Part shown: positions 1-9,498 of the stretch, piece by piece | Layout of the letters: each line of letters starts with the position of its first letter | Position numbering within the stretch: the stretch's first letter is position 1 | NCBI GenBank assembly: GCA_017302895.1 | Contig: JAFLBV010000003.1 | Span: 444,500-508,499 of the forward strand | DNA: 64,000 nt | Source of the DNA: Ignavibacteria bacterium | Lineage (GTDB): Bacteria > Bacteroidota > Ignavibacteria > Ignavibacteriales > Ignavibacteriaceae | Direction: 5' to 3' | Translations under genes and position numbers: made by a program | The notes under the pieces: model-generated | What the model saw: the letters and a program-made list of their open reading frames with translations, nothing else | The model's database searches: none | What the model was told of the DNA's origin: nothing

Positions 1-1304
1 TGAAAGCAAAGGAATATTCCGCAACAATAACCGGATTATCAAACAAGCTGGTCGATTATTATGTGGAAGCAATCGACAGCAACAATAATGTAAAAAGCAC
101 AGCCATCCAGCATGTGTGGGTGGGTGCGTACACTCCCGGAGGCGGCGGTGGAACTGGCGTGAGCACTGTAACCTGGTTGCCTTCCGCTCCAACCAAAAAC
201 GATACCATCACAGTGACCATTACCAAAGCGGTTCAGGGAGCAAAATTGCACTGGGGTGTTAATCCTCAGGGTTCGAACTGGACAACTCCTAATCAGGCTT
301 ACTGGCCTGCAGGAACCACACTTTTTGGCGGATCAGGTCCTGCAGTCGAGACTGTCATGGCAGGTCCTTCGAGTGACAGTTTGCTCACAATAAAAATCGG
401 ACCATTCAACAATTCCGCACAGACAGTTGACGGAGTTGCATTTGTAATTCATTACAACGACAATACCTGGAACAACAACAACGGTCAGGATTTCAAGATC
501 AATTTCGGTGGAGGAAGTGGCGGCAGCAACTTTGTAATGGATGGCACACTCGATCAGCAGGCTGTCAGCGTTGGTTCGAACAATGGAGCAAATCTCTACC
601 TCGGCTGGAACAATGGTAACCTGTATGTTGCGACCCAGGCAGCTCCGACACAAGGCAAAGATGTGTTCATCCTGATAACGGATTCACTCAGAAATCCCGT
701 TCCTGCGATGTGGGCAAAGGGTGGAACCGTCCCCGGATGGTCGCTTTTCCTTGCTAACGAAAGTACAAACAACTACACCGCATGGTTTGATGCTTCATCA
801 AATCCCGGTAAAGCCACGGGACAGACACTTGAAGGTCTTGTAAATGTTCAGGCGGAGTTTGGATATACACCCGCAAAACTTTACATAGCAGTACTTCAAT
901 ACGGAACTCAGGACGCAGGTACACTTCAAAATCAGGTTCCTGCCGGTAACGGTAATGGAAATGTTGAAGGTGCAGAACTTTATCAGTTTGATTACACCCT
1001 TACGAGTGTAAAAGAGATAAATCTCAGTTCGCTTTCTCCTGAAAACTATCTGCTGGGACAGAATTACCCGAATCCGTTCAATCCTTCGACCAATCTTCAA
1101 TACTCGGTTAAGGATGCCGGCAAGGTGAACATTACGGTGTATGATGTGTTGGGAAGAGTTGTTACAACCCTTGTTGATGAATTCAAACCTGCGGGTACCT
1201 ATGAAGTCAAGTTCGATGCGGGTAAACTTGGGAGCGGAGTTTATTTTTATACGATGACAGTGAACAACTTCAGAGAAACCCGTAAGATGATTTTAAATAA
1301 ATAA
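1..1304 (+). CDS. Secreted carbohydrate-active protein, C-terminal part, with T9SS sorting domain (5' truncated by window edge)
   Basis: The reading frame is already open at base 3 (KAKEYSATITGL...), upstream of the first possible start (a GTG at 63), so the gene begins outside the window. The visible ~434 residues hold the end of an Ig-like or fibronectin-like strand region. Next comes a beta-rich module (LHWGVNPQGSNW, then VAFVIHYND) of the kind found as starch/carbohydrate-binding modules beside amylases, and then a second beta-sandwich-like region. The end is a type IX secretion sorting domain (NYPNPFNPSTNLQYSV ... GVYFYTMTVNN). The catalytic domain, if there is one, lies outside the window. 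A role in extracellular polysaccharide use is inferred from the modules. The T9SS tail is clear. Confidence 0.75.
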   Translation, partial: KAKEYSATITGLSNKLVDYYVEAIDSNNNVKSTAIQHVWVGAYTPGGGGGTGVSTVTWLPSAPTKNDTITVTITKAVQGAKLHWGVNPQGSNWTTPNQAYWPAGTTLFGGSGPAVETVMAGPSSDSLLTIKIGPFNNSAQTVDGVAFVIHYNDNTWNNNNGQDFKINFGGGSGGSNFVMDGTLDQQAVSVGSNNGANLYLGWNNGNLYVATQAAPTQGKDVFILITDSLRNPVPAMWAKGGTVPGWSLFLANESTNNYTAWFDASSNPGKATGQTLEGLVNVQAEFGYTPAKLYIAVLQYGTQDAGTLQNQVPAGNGNGNVEGAELYQFDYTLTSVKEINLSSLSPENYLLGQNYPNPFNPSTNLQYSVKDAGKVNITVYDVLGRVVTTLVDEFKPAGTYEVKFDAGKLGSGVYFYTMTVNNFRETRKMILNK

Positions 1305-1642
1305 GTTTTAGTTATGAGTTATTAGTTATGAGTTATTAGTATGTCGAATAAGAGTCATGGAATGTAAAGAGAAAGGTTCCACGGATGCCACGGATTTTCC
1401 ACCGATTTCACGGATGTTTGATTACTCCTTTGCGTTCTTTGCGTCCTCGGCGGTTTTTATCCAAATCTTGACAGAGAAAACTCATAATTCATAACTTATA
1501 ACTGACTTAACTCCCTTTGCGTCCTTTGCGGTAAAAAAAATTGACAGAAATATATGATGTTAGCTAAATTGGCAGTAAATTTGAAAGCTGAATTGTAATA
1601 ATTTTGCGACACGAATTCCAACTATATAAACCGGATTAAAAA
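1305..1642. repeat. Intergenic region with short low-complexity word repeats
   Basis: This 338-bp gap has no convincing gene. It holds two tandem 14-bp copies of AGTTATGAGTTATT (1310-1340), CCACGGAT-type words (about 1378-1415), TTTGCGTC/TTTGCGTTC words (1430-1530) and the reverse-complement word family AACTCATAATTCATAAC (1478-1502). The same word families recur in other gaps of the window, mainly near 19,350, 22,750, 29,400, 34,980 and 59,210. The end of the gap carries a candidate promoter, listed separately. Confidence 0.6.
1541..1570 (+). promoter_or_regulatory. Candidate sigma-70-like promoter for the sugar-nucleotide cassette
   Basis: TTGACA (1541-1546) is followed after 18 bp by TAAATT (1565-1570), about 70 bp upstream of the dehydrogenase start. 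A TAAATTTG (1576-1583), matching the Bacteroidota -7 consensus TAnnTTTG, lies just downstream and is an alternative core element. This is sequence match only. Confidence 0.35.
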
Positions 1643-2617
1643 ATGGATTACAGTCAAATAAAACTTGCCGTATTAGGGGTAGGTAACTGGGGTAAAAATC
1701 ATCTAAAAACAGCAGCGTCTTTACTCCCCCATGAGAATATTACAGTATATGATCCGGGTCTTAAAACCCGCGCAACAGTATCAGCAATCTCTGACAAAAT
1801 CAGAGTGGTGGATACACTCGAAGAGATACTTAACGATGAAACAATTACTACTGCAATAGTAGCCACACCTGCACAAACCCACTATTTTGTTGCCAAGGGC
1901 CTCCTCGAAGCAGGAAAGCATGTCCTTGTGGAAAAGCCAATCACCCTTTATTCAAAAGAAGCAGAAAACCTTGTACATATAGCCGAGAAAAACAATCTCA
2001 GGCTGATGGTCGGGCATGTTTTGCTTTATCACGAAGCCGTAAAGCACATTAAAAATGCTGTAGGCAAGGAACTTGGAGAGCTTCAGTACATTTACAGCAA
2101 CCGTCTTAATCTTGGAAAGATTCGCTCGGAAGAGAATGCTCTTTGGAGTTTTGCACCGCATGATATCGCAATAATTCAGTTTATAGTCGGGGCAAATCCG
2201 ATAAATGTACATGCACAGGGTTCAGCAGTTATCCAACCCAACATCGAAGATTCCACGGTTACATTTTTAAATTATCCTGAAAACATTTCGGCACACATTT
2301 TCGTGAGCTGGCTCCACCCGTTTAAGGAGCAGAGACTGGTTGTTATCGGAAGTGAAGGGATGTTTGTCTTTGAGGACAGCCTTCCTGACAATAAATTGAA
2401 ATTCTATAAAAAAGGATTTAAAAAAGTAAACGGACAACTGGAGGCATTTGATCAGTCTTTTGAAGTTGTCCAATATGAAAACAAGCCGCCCCTTGCGGAA
2501 GAACAGAAACATTTCTACGAGTGTGTGCTAACAGGCAAAACCCCTTTCTCGGATGGAGTCCATGCACTTGAAGTATTAAAAATTCTTGAACAAGCTCAAG
2601 AAAGGTTATCAGAATGA
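1643..2617 (+). CDS. Gfo/Idh/MocA-family sugar-nucleotide dehydrogenase (WlbA/WbpB-like)
   Basis: This 324-residue NAD(P)-dependent oxidoreductase has an N-terminal Rossmann fold with GVGNWG at residues 12-17 and the family EKP motif at 97-99. Its length is normal for the family. It is the first gene of a tight cassette: its TGA overlaps the ATG of a hexapeptide acetyltransferase, which in turn overlaps a DegT-type aminotransferase. By analogy with WlbA/WbpB, the likely reaction is 3-oxidation of a UDP-N-acetyl-hexosamine (uronate) before transamination and acetylation, giving a 2,3-diacetamido or 3-acetamido sugar for surface polysaccharide. The family is certain; the exact substrate is inferred from context. 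Confidence 0.8.
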   Translation: MDYSQIKLAVLGVGNWGKNHLKTAASLLPHENITVYDPGLKTRATVSAISDKIRVVDTLEEILNDETITTAIVATPAQTHYFVAKGLLEAGKHVLVEKPITLYSKEAENLVHIAEKNNLRLMVGHVLLYHEAVKHIKNAVGKELGELQYIYSNRLNLGKIRSEENALWSFAPHDIAIIQFIVGANPINVHAQGSAVIQPNIEDSTVTFLNYPENISAHIFVSWLHPFKEQRLVVIGSEGMFVFEDSLPDNKLKFYKKGFKKVNGQLEAFDQSFEVVQYENKPPLAEEQKHFYECVLTGKTPFSDGVHALEVLKILEQAQERLSE

Positions 2618-3204
2618 GTGAAGAAAAAAACTACTATGTAGATAAACACGCCGTGGTTGACGATGGCGTTGAAATTGGCGAAGGCACAAAGATCTGGCAT
2701 TTCGCTCATGTACAGTCCGGCTCAAAACTTGGAAAAAAAGTTATCTGCGGACAGAATGTGAATATCGGAAACAATGTGACCATCGGTAATTATGTAAAAA
2801 TCCAGAATAATGTATCAGTCTATGAAGGTGTTACGCTTGAAGACTATGTTTTCTGTGGTCCCTCAATGGTATTTACAAATATCCTCGATCCACGAAGCAA
2901 ATACCCGCAGGTTGGAGCAGCATATTACATTAAGACCCTTGTAAAAGAAGGTGCTTCACTTGGCGCCAATTCCACAATAGTTTGCGGACATACCATCGGC
3001 AGATTTGCTTTTGTAGGTGCGGGAAGTGTTGTAACGAAAGATGTTCCTGATTTCGCGCTGGTTGTTGGTAATCCGGCAAGAATTATCGGATGGATGAGCG
3101 AAGCGGGAGTCCGCCTCAAATTTGATGAAAACGGCGAGGCTTTCTGCGAAAAATCGGGTAAAAAATATAAATTTGAAAACGACAGAGTGAAAGAAGTAGA
3201 ATAA
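2614..3204 (+). CDS. Left-handed beta-helix sugar N-acetyltransferase (WlbB/WbpD-like)
   Basis: This 196-residue protein is built of hexapeptide repeats ([30 protein letters not shown] and similar) and ends with the typical [12 protein letters not shown] segment of the WbpD/WlbB acetyltransferase group. It probably transfers acetyl from acetyl-CoA to the 3-amino group made by the neighbouring aminotransferase. The ATG lies inside the stop of the upstream dehydrogenase (ATGA overlap), and its own TAA shares a base with the downstream ATG, so the three genes are almost certainly translationally coupled. Confidence 0.82.
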   Translation: MSEEKNYYVDKHAVVDDGVEIGEGTKIWHFAHVQSGSKLGKKVICGQNVNIGNNVTIGNYVKIQNNVSVYEGVTLEDYVFCGPSMVFTNILDPRSKYPQVGAAYYIKTLVKEGASLGANSTIVCGHTIGRFAFVGAGSVVTKDVPDFALVVGNPARIIGWMSEAGVRLKFDENGEAFCEKSGKKYKFENDRVKEVE

Positions 3205-4418
3205 TGAAAGTACCATTGTTAGATCTTAAATCGCAGTACCTCTCAATGAAAGATGAGTTGGATGCTGCTCTTATTGGTGTTGCCGAATCGACCGCATATA
3301 TTATGGGTCCCGCAGTAAAAAAACTTGAAGAAGAGATGACTCAGTTCCTCGGCTGTAAATATGCCGTGGGTGTTTCATCGGGAACAGATGCACTTCTGCT
3401 TGCCCTTATGGCGATTGGTGTTGGCAAAGATGATGAAGTTATCATGCCTACATACTCTTTCTTTGCAACCGCAGGAGTTGTAGCCAGACTGAATGCAGTT
3501 CCTGTGTTTGTTGATTCCGATCCTGTAACATTCAACATCGATCCCTCACAGATTGAAGCAAAAATCACTTCCAAAACAAAAGCCATCATCCCTGTTCACC
3601 TTTATGGTCAGTCAGCGGATATGGAGCCGATTATGGCAATTGCCAAAAAACACGGTCTCCGTGTTATCGAAGATGGTGCCCAGGCAATTTCCGTTCAGTA
3701 TAAAGACGGAAGACAGGTTGGAAATATCGGCGATATCGGCTGTTTCTCATTTTTCCCGAGCAAAAACCTCGGTTGTTTTGGCGACGGCGGACTTGTAGTT
3801 ACCAACGATGATGATCTGATTGATATGATCAGAATCATGAGAGTCCATGGCGGGAAACCAAAATATTACCACAAAGTGATAGGCGGAAACTTCCGTTTGG
3901 ATTCCATTCAGGCAGCAGTTCTTTCTGTTAAACTTCCACATCTGAACGACTGGTCGGCAAAAAGACGCGAAAACGCCGCTTATTACACAAAACTTCTTAT
4001 TGAAGCCGGTCTTGCAGAGGAAGCAGGCAGAATCAAATTTGACGACAAAAACAAAGTCCTCATTCCAAAAGCGGTTTATGAAGGTTCGGATTTGGTTAAC
4101 TACCACATCTACAACCAGTATGTGCTCCGTGTCGAGAGAAGAAATGCTCTTAGAGCCTTCCTGACCGAAAAAGGAATCGGAAACGAAGTTTATTATCCTG
4201 TTCCGTTCCACCGTCAGGAGTGTTTTGCTCACCTCGGTGCGAAGGATGCGGATTATCCCGTTGCCAATTGTGCAGCTACCGATTCATTTGCTGTTCCTAT
4301 CTATCCTGAACTTACAAAGGAAATGATGGAATATGTTGTTGATTCAATCGCTGAATTCATCAAAACCTCCGACAACCTTCCGATGGAATGTGGTCACTGC
4401 GATTGCATGAACAGATAG
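3204..4418 (+). CDS. DegT/DnrJ/EryC1/StrS sugar aminotransferase (WlbC/WbpE-like)
   Basis: This 404-residue PLP-dependent aminotransferase has the motif FSFFPSKNLGCFGDGG, with the Schiff-base lysine at about K187, and the cofactor loop SSGTDALLLAL near 58-68. It should aminate the 3-keto sugar nucleotide made by the first gene of the cassette, probably using glutamate. The protein ends in an unusual Cys/His-rich tail (MECGHCDCMNR) that I do not associate with the family; it may bind a metal or be neutral. A good terminator follows at 4476-4510, ending the three-gene operon. Confidence 0.82.
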   Translation: MKVPLLDLKSQYLSMKDELDAALIGVAESTAYIMGPAVKKLEEEMTQFLGCKYAVGVSSGTDALLLALMAIGVGKDDEVIMPTYSFFATAGVVARLNAVPVFVDSDPVTFNIDPSQIEAKITSKTKAIIPVHLYGQSADMEPIMAIAKKHGLRVIEDGAQAISVQYKDGRQVGNIGDIGCFSFFPSKNLGCFGDGGLVVTNDDDLIDMIRIMRVHGGKPKYYHKVIGGNFRLDSIQAAVLSVKLPHLNDWSAKRRENAAYYTKLLIEAGLAEEAGRIKFDDKNKVLIPKAVYEGSDLVNYHIYNQYVLRVERRNALRAFLTEKGIGNEVYYPVPFHRQECFAHLGAKDADYPVANCAATDSFAVPIYPELTKEMMEYVVDSIAEFIKTSDNLPMECGHCDCMNR

Positions 4419-4475
4419 TTATTTATGAGTTTTGACTTGTAAATTATAAGTTGACATTCGAATAATTGTGGATTT

Positions 4476-4510
4476 AAAGCTGTCATCAGAAATGGTGGCA
4501 GCTTTTTTTT
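4476..4510 (+). terminator. Rho-independent terminator of the sugar-nucleotide cassette
   Basis: A 10-bp stem (AAAGCTGTCA paired with TGGCAGCTTT, one G-U pair) with a short loop runs into a stretch of eight T. Confidence 0.8.
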
Positions 4511-4573
4511 GCAGGTATCTGTCGTATTAATTAAGACCTGGTTGGTCTCAACAAAATCAAAAAGTTTAATAAA

Positions 4574-6946
4574 ATGAATAACGCCAAATTCTTAATTCTG
4601 TCAGTCTTGCTCTCGTTTTCAGTCTTTGCACAGAACAGGCCGGGAATCGACTACTTCCCGTACATCAGTTTTTTTGACCAGTATATAAATGCCAAATTTG
4701 GTGTTGAAGCGTGGGGTGACAAAGAAAACAATGTATTGCAAAGGGTTAAGCCCGTATACGAGATGATGAAAGCAGCCGGAATTACGCATTGTGTTACATT
4801 TCTTGATGATTACACTTCAGATACCCTCATAAATCCGGGACTGAAAATCTACGACCGTCACATCGAATGGTCGGAAATAGAAAGTCTGCCGGTCGAGGGG
4901 ACAAACAATCCCGGGAGATATCTCCTCGCTCAGGGACTCGATACGGTTGAGAATGCCTTTGAGATCGGGGAATCGTCGTCGTTTACCGGCTCTTCACTTA
5001 CAAAAGAGAATAATTATGGATTCGGAGTTTCCGGGGGAGACACGAGCAGCGTTTGGTGGATGAATGTTGCTCCCAATATGATTCCCAAGTGGGTCACGGG
5101 TAAAACAGGGGGCAGGGCATCTGATGACCTTGACACCGGCGGGAAAAAGATAAAAGTCAGAAGAGGAGAAGTGTCAGCCGGTGGCGGATATTACCTGGTT
5201 TACGGGATTATTAACCGGATGATGTTTACACGAAACAGGCAGCACTTTATGTGGATAAAGGCAAAAACAGACGAAAATAACCTTCCCGCTTCCACTCCCG
5301 TGCTCACTGTCCGGATAAGAATTAAACCATATACTTATGAAATGAATCCCGAAGATCATTTCGGCAAGCAATTGAATTTTGAAGATTCTGCCACTTTAAG
5401 AGACTCTTTACTGCCCGATGTGGTCTTTCAAATTCCTGTAACCGTGAAGGATTTTAAGGGAGATTATTACCACTGGATCGAAGTTACTCATCCTCTTTTT
5501 CGACGAAGTGACGCGTTCAATCAGGTGGGGAAGGAGATGGAGATCGCTCTGTATTTCGAGAACAACATCGGTGTGAGTATCGACAGGATCGCCATTTGTG
5601 ATGAGGATTTCAGGGAGTTCTATTCAAACGGGAAACTTCGCTCGGAGATTGAGTCTGCGATCAATTCAAAAACCGGTAAATACATGGATAATCCTCTTTT
5701 TGAATCGGCATATTATGATGAACCATACATGCTTACGACCAAGATCAGGGGGGAATATCAGAAAATGTTGAGAAGGGGAACGAACAAGGAAAGACTTGAC
5801 ATTAATGGTGCAACAGGTGGTGCCTGGAACTGGAATCTTGCTTTCGACAGGGAAATGTCCAAAGGTGAACAGTTTTATAAAAATTATCTCCTTTATGATT
5901 TCTATCCCCTGATCAGGGAGATTCCAAAAGGATATGATGATCAGGCAAGACTTCAGAGGGCTTTTGATGAGATGATCTGCTACAAAGGTGAACCTGTACT
6001 TAAATATCCGGGTCACGACCGCGACAGGATGCAACACATGGGCTATCTTTCCGCAATCGAAGCATCCCAAAATTACACATCAGGAATCCCGGGTGATGAC
6101 ATCCCCCTTTTTCACACCATTCAAGTGGCTGCATCTCAGACCATAAGATACGAAGGTAACGGAAAATACTCCTACAGACCCAAATTCGGTGAACTCCGGG
6201 CACCGACACCCGAGGAAGTCAAGGCGATGTGTAATCTCGCAATAGCTTATGGAGCAAAAGGTTTCATGTATTATATGGTACCGACAATGGTCCCGATGTT
6301 CAGACAACCTCTCGTGGAAGGGAGTGAAGTGCTTGCAACTTACGGACTCTTTGACGATGCCGGGAGAAAATACGATGATGACAGCAAGGAAGTCTGTTTC
6401 TCAAGAGGCTATGCGGAACAAACAGGAAATGACAGATACTTGGCAGTGAAAGAAACCATAACCACAATCAAATCGATAGAAAAATACATTTTGCGTGGCA
6501 ATTGGCTTAACGGGTTTACATCAGATCAGAATGGCGGGAAATATCGTCTCGATAGAGGAAGAAAATGGATCAGTTCGATCAGCAGCAGACTTCTTGACAA
6601 AGATATTCCTGACTCAATACCTTATATTGAAGCAGGACTGTTTGGTTATACCAACGGACTGAGCGGCAAGGAAAGGACTTTTTCACCTGACACTTTACTT
6701 CTCTATGTTGTGAACAAATTTTGTGATGATACTGACCGTGATCCAACTACTCATGCGGTCAGGGAAGTAAAGGTATTTATCGATGTGGAGAGTGTTCCAT
6801 TCAAAAGATTTAAAATTCTGAACTTGTCTGATTCACAAAACACGACACCCGGCCGCTTTTTACAGGACAGACCGGGCAGTTCAGATTATGTAAAATTGCA
6901 ACTTTCAGGAGGGGATGCCGCACTCCTCATGATTGTGAAGGAATGA
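4574..6946 (+). CDS. Large secreted protein of unknown function, possibly glycoside-hydrolase-like
   Basis: This 790-residue protein starts with a clear signal peptide (MNNAKFLILSVLLSFSVFAQ) cut after AQ. I do not recognise the family with certainty. The alternation of hydrophobic strands with acidic motifs (ESAYYDEPYML near 375, and IAYGAKGFMYYMV near 558) recalls TIM-barrel glycoside hydrolases, and a beta-rich insert lies around 180-330. There is no T9SS tail, so it is probably periplasmic. It follows the sugar cassette after a terminator, so it is a separate transcription unit. An extracytoplasmic carbohydrate role is inference only. Confidence 0.6.
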   Translation: MNNAKFLILSVLLSFSVFAQNRPGIDYFPYISFFDQYINAKFGVEAWGDKENNVLQRVKPVYEMMKAAGITHCVTFLDDYTSDTLINPGLKIYDRHIEWSEIESLPVEGTNNPGRYLLAQGLDTVENAFEIGESSSFTGSSLTKENNYGFGVSGGDTSSVWWMNVAPNMIPKWVTGKTGGRASDDLDTGGKKIKVRRGEVSAGGGYYLVYGIINRMMFTRNRQHFMWIKAKTDENNLPASTPVLTVRIRIKPYTYEMNPEDHFGKQLNFEDSATLRDSLLPDVVFQIPVTVKDFKGDYYHWIEVTHPLFRRSDAFNQVGKEMEIALYFENNIGVSIDRIAICDEDFREFYSNGKLRSEIESAINSKTGKYMDNPLFESAYYDEPYMLTTKIRGEYQKMLRRGTNKERLDINGATGGAWNWNLAFDREMSKGEQFYKNYLLYDFYPLIREIPKGYDDQARLQRAFDEMICYKGEPVLKYPGHDRDRMQHMGYLSAIEASQNYTSGIPGDDIPLFHTIQVAASQTIRYEGNGKYSYRPKFGELRAPTPEEVKAMCNLAIAYGAKGFMYYMVPTMVPMFRQPLVEGSEVLATYGLFDDAGRKYDDDSKEVCFSRGYAEQTGNDRYLAVKETITTIKSIEKYILRGNWLNGFTSDQNGGKYRLDRGRKWISSISSRLLDKDIPDSIPYIEAGLFGYTNGLSGKERTFSPDTLLLYVVNKFCDDTDRDPTTHAVREVKVFIDVESVPFKRFKILNLSDSQNTTPGRFLQDRPGSSDYVKLQLSGGDAALLMIVKE

Positions 6947-7022
6947 CAGTCTGAAACAGTAATTCCCCAAATATTCCTATTTTTAAAGTTTGAAATATTT
7001 AAAATATTAAGACTTTATAAGT

Positions 7023-9497
7023 ATGAAATATCAAGCAAGCGAAATCGAGCCGAAATGGCAAAAATACTGGGACGAGCACGGGGTTTACAAGACTGATCTT
7101 AATGATCCTGCCAAAAAGCTTTACTCCCTGGTAATGTTTATTTACCCTTCAGGGGCAAAACTTCACTGTGGTCACTGGTACAATTATGGTCCCGCTGACA
7201 CATGGGCACGATTCAGAAAATTGATGGGATATAATGTTTACGAACCGTTTGGTTACGATGCGTTTGGTCTTCCCGCCGAAAACTACGCAATAAAAACGGG
7301 TGTTCATCCATTGGACAGCACCCTGAAAAACATCGAAGATATCAGAGCCCAGCTCAAAAGAATCGGCTGCATGTATGATTCAAACAGTGAATTGATGACA
7401 TGTGATCCCGAATATTACAAATGGAATCAGTGGCTTTTTCTTCAGCTCTACAAAAAAGGACTCGCATACCGCAAAAAATCACCCGTAAACTGGTGTACTT
7501 CGTGCCAGACAGTTTTGGCTAATGAACAGGTACTCGGGGATGGAAGCTGTGAGAGATGCGGAAGTCCCGTTATTCAAAAAAACCTTGTACAGTGGTTCTT
7601 TAAGACCACAGCCTATGCCGACAGACTGCTTGAAGATCTTGATCTGATTGACTGGCCCGAGGAGACAAAGACCAAACAGCGCAACTGGATTGGCAGAAGT
7701 GTAGGTGCCGAAGTCGAATTTAAGGTGGAAGGAAGTGAAGAGGTAATAAAAGTTTTTACTACCCGACCTGACACACTTTTTGGTGTTACCTATGTAACCC
7801 TGGCTCCCGAGCATCCGCTTGTAGCAAAACTCACGAAGCCCGAATACAAATCGTCTGTTGAAAAATATGTTGAACAAACCGCATATCTGACCGATATTGA
7901 CAGACAATCGACAACAAAAGAGAAATCGGGTGTGTTCACGGGTTCGTATGCGGTTAATCCGATCAACGGTGAATCGGTGCCTGTTTGGATCGGTGATTAT
8001 GTCCTCGTAACCTATGGAACAGGCTGTGTTATGGCTGTTCCCGGACATGATGAGAGAGATTTTGAATTTGCGAAGAAGTTTAACCTTTCAATCAGAAAAG
8101 TGATTCTTCAGGAAGGTACCAATCTCGAGGATGAACTTGCCGAAGCATTTACCGAGGCAGGAACGATGGTTAATTCGGGTAAATTCACGGGATTAAACTC
8201 AATTGCCGGTAAGGAAGCGGTTATAAAAGAACTTGAAAAAACAGGGAACGGATGTGCCAAGGTTAATTACAGACTGAGGGACTGGCTGATTTCCCGTCAG
8301 AGATATTGGGGAACGCCGATTCCCGTGGTTTACTGTAATACATGCGGTGAGGTCCCTGTTCCCGAAGAGCAGCTTCCCGTTACACTTCCCTACGATGTCG
8401 AGTTTAAACTTCAGGGTGATTCACCCTTGAGGAGACATGCTGGATTTATGAACACAACCTGTCCGAAGTGTGGCGGTCCTGCTGAAAGAGATCCCGACAC
8501 GATGGATACATTTGTGGACTCCTCCTGGTACTACCTCCGTTATCTGAATCCGAAATTTAAAGACGGGATGATCGACACTTCGCTTACTGATAAATGGTCA
8601 CCCGTTGACATGTATATCGGTGGCAGGGAACACTCGGTGATGCATCTGCTGTATGCCCGTTTTGTCCACAAATTTTTGATGGATATCGGTCTTGTAAAAA
8701 CTCCCGAACCGTTCATGAGGCTTGTGCATCAGGGGACAATCACCAATCAGGGTGCCAAGATGTCGAAATCGAAAGGGAATGTCGTAAATCCCGAGCCATA
8801 CATCGATAAATACGGTTCTGATGTTTTCCGTCTATACCTGATGTTTATGGGACCCTACGAACTTGGTGGTGACTGGAGTGATTCAGGAATTACCGGTACT
8901 GAACGGTTTGCACAGAGACTTTATGACATGGCTCAGACCTATGCAGGCTGGTTTACAAAGCATAAGTCTGAAGAAAAATATGATCTTGCAGATCTGAGCG
9001 GTGAAGAAAAATCGGTTTACAGATATGTGAACAAAACACTCGCGAAATATCAGCATGAGATGGAGCATCTGAAATTCAATACGGCTATTGCCTCGATGAT
9101 GGAACTGAGCAATGAACTCGGAAAGAATCTCGCAGCCTGCAGACCCGGAATTCAGACATACACTCTCTTGAGGGTTGCTTCGATGCTGGCTCCACTGGCA
9201 CCACATCTTGCCGAGGAAATTGCAAGCATTTTGGGACGGGAAAAGTCGCTTTTTGAGGAACCCGATCAGTTCACCCCCGACCCCGAAGCTTTGACGGTTG
9301 ACTCTGTCACGATAGCTGTTCAGGTCTCGGGCAAGATGAGAGGAACCGTTGACATGCCCGTCGATTCAGATCAGGAATCTGTTTTTGATGCGGCAAAAAA
9401 TGACCCCAAAACAGGCAAGTTCATTGAAGGAAAAGAGATCATTAAAGTGATCTTTGTTAAAAACAAAATTTTGAATGTAATAGTAAAACAGGCATAA
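7023..9497 (+). CDS. leuS: Leucyl-tRNA synthetase
   Basis: This 824-residue class I synthetase charges tRNA-Leu. The HIGH signature appears as HCGH (about 48-51) inside LHCGHWYNYGP, and the KMSKS loop as GAKMSKSKGNVVNP near 578-591. The CP1 editing domain is present (TTRPDTLFGVTY and YGTGCVMAVPGHDERD), so post-transfer editing should work. Zinc-type CxxC pairs occur (CTSCQ...CERCG and CNTCG...CPKCG). Length is normal for bacterial LeuRS. The stop is followed after 1 base by the serS ATG, so the two form an operon. Confidence 0.97.
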   Translation: MKYQASEIEPKWQKYWDEHGVYKTDLNDPAKKLYSLVMFIYPSGAKLHCGHWYNYGPADTWARFRKLMGYNVYEPFGYDAFGLPAENYAIKTGVHPLDSTLKNIEDIRAQLKRIGCMYDSNSELMTCDPEYYKWNQWLFLQLYKKGLAYRKKSPVNWCTSCQTVLANEQVLGDGSCERCGSPVIQKNLVQWFFKTTAYADRLLEDLDLIDWPEETKTKQRNWIGRSVGAEVEFKVEGSEEVIKVFTTRPDTLFGVTYVTLAPEHPLVAKLTKPEYKSSVEKYVEQTAYLTDIDRQSTTKEKSGVFTGSYAVNPINGESVPVWIGDYVLVTYGTGCVMAVPGHDERDFEFAKKFNLSIRKVILQEGTNLEDELAEAFTEAGTMVNSGKFTGLNSIAGKEAVIKELEKTGNGCAKVNYRLRDWLISRQRYWGTPIPVVYCNTCGEVPVPEEQLPVTLPYDVEFKLQGDSPLRRHAGFMNTTCPKCGGPAERDPDTMDTFVDSSWYYLRYLNPKFKDGMIDTSLTDKWSPVDMYIGGREHSVMHLLYARFVHKFLMDIGLVKTPEPFMRLVHQGTITNQGAKMSKSKGNVVNPEPYIDKYGSDVFRLYLMFMGPYELGGDWSDSGITGTERFAQRLYDMAQTYAGWFTKHKSEEKYDLADLSGEEKSVYRYVNKTLAKYQHEMEHLKFNTAIASMMELSNELGKNLAACRPGIQTYTLLRVASMLAPLAPHLAEEIASILGREKSLFEEPDQFTPDPEALTVDSVTIAVQVSGKMRGTVDMPVDSDQESVFDAAKNDPKTGKFIEGKEIIKVIFVKNKILNVIVKQA

Positions 9498-9498
9498 A

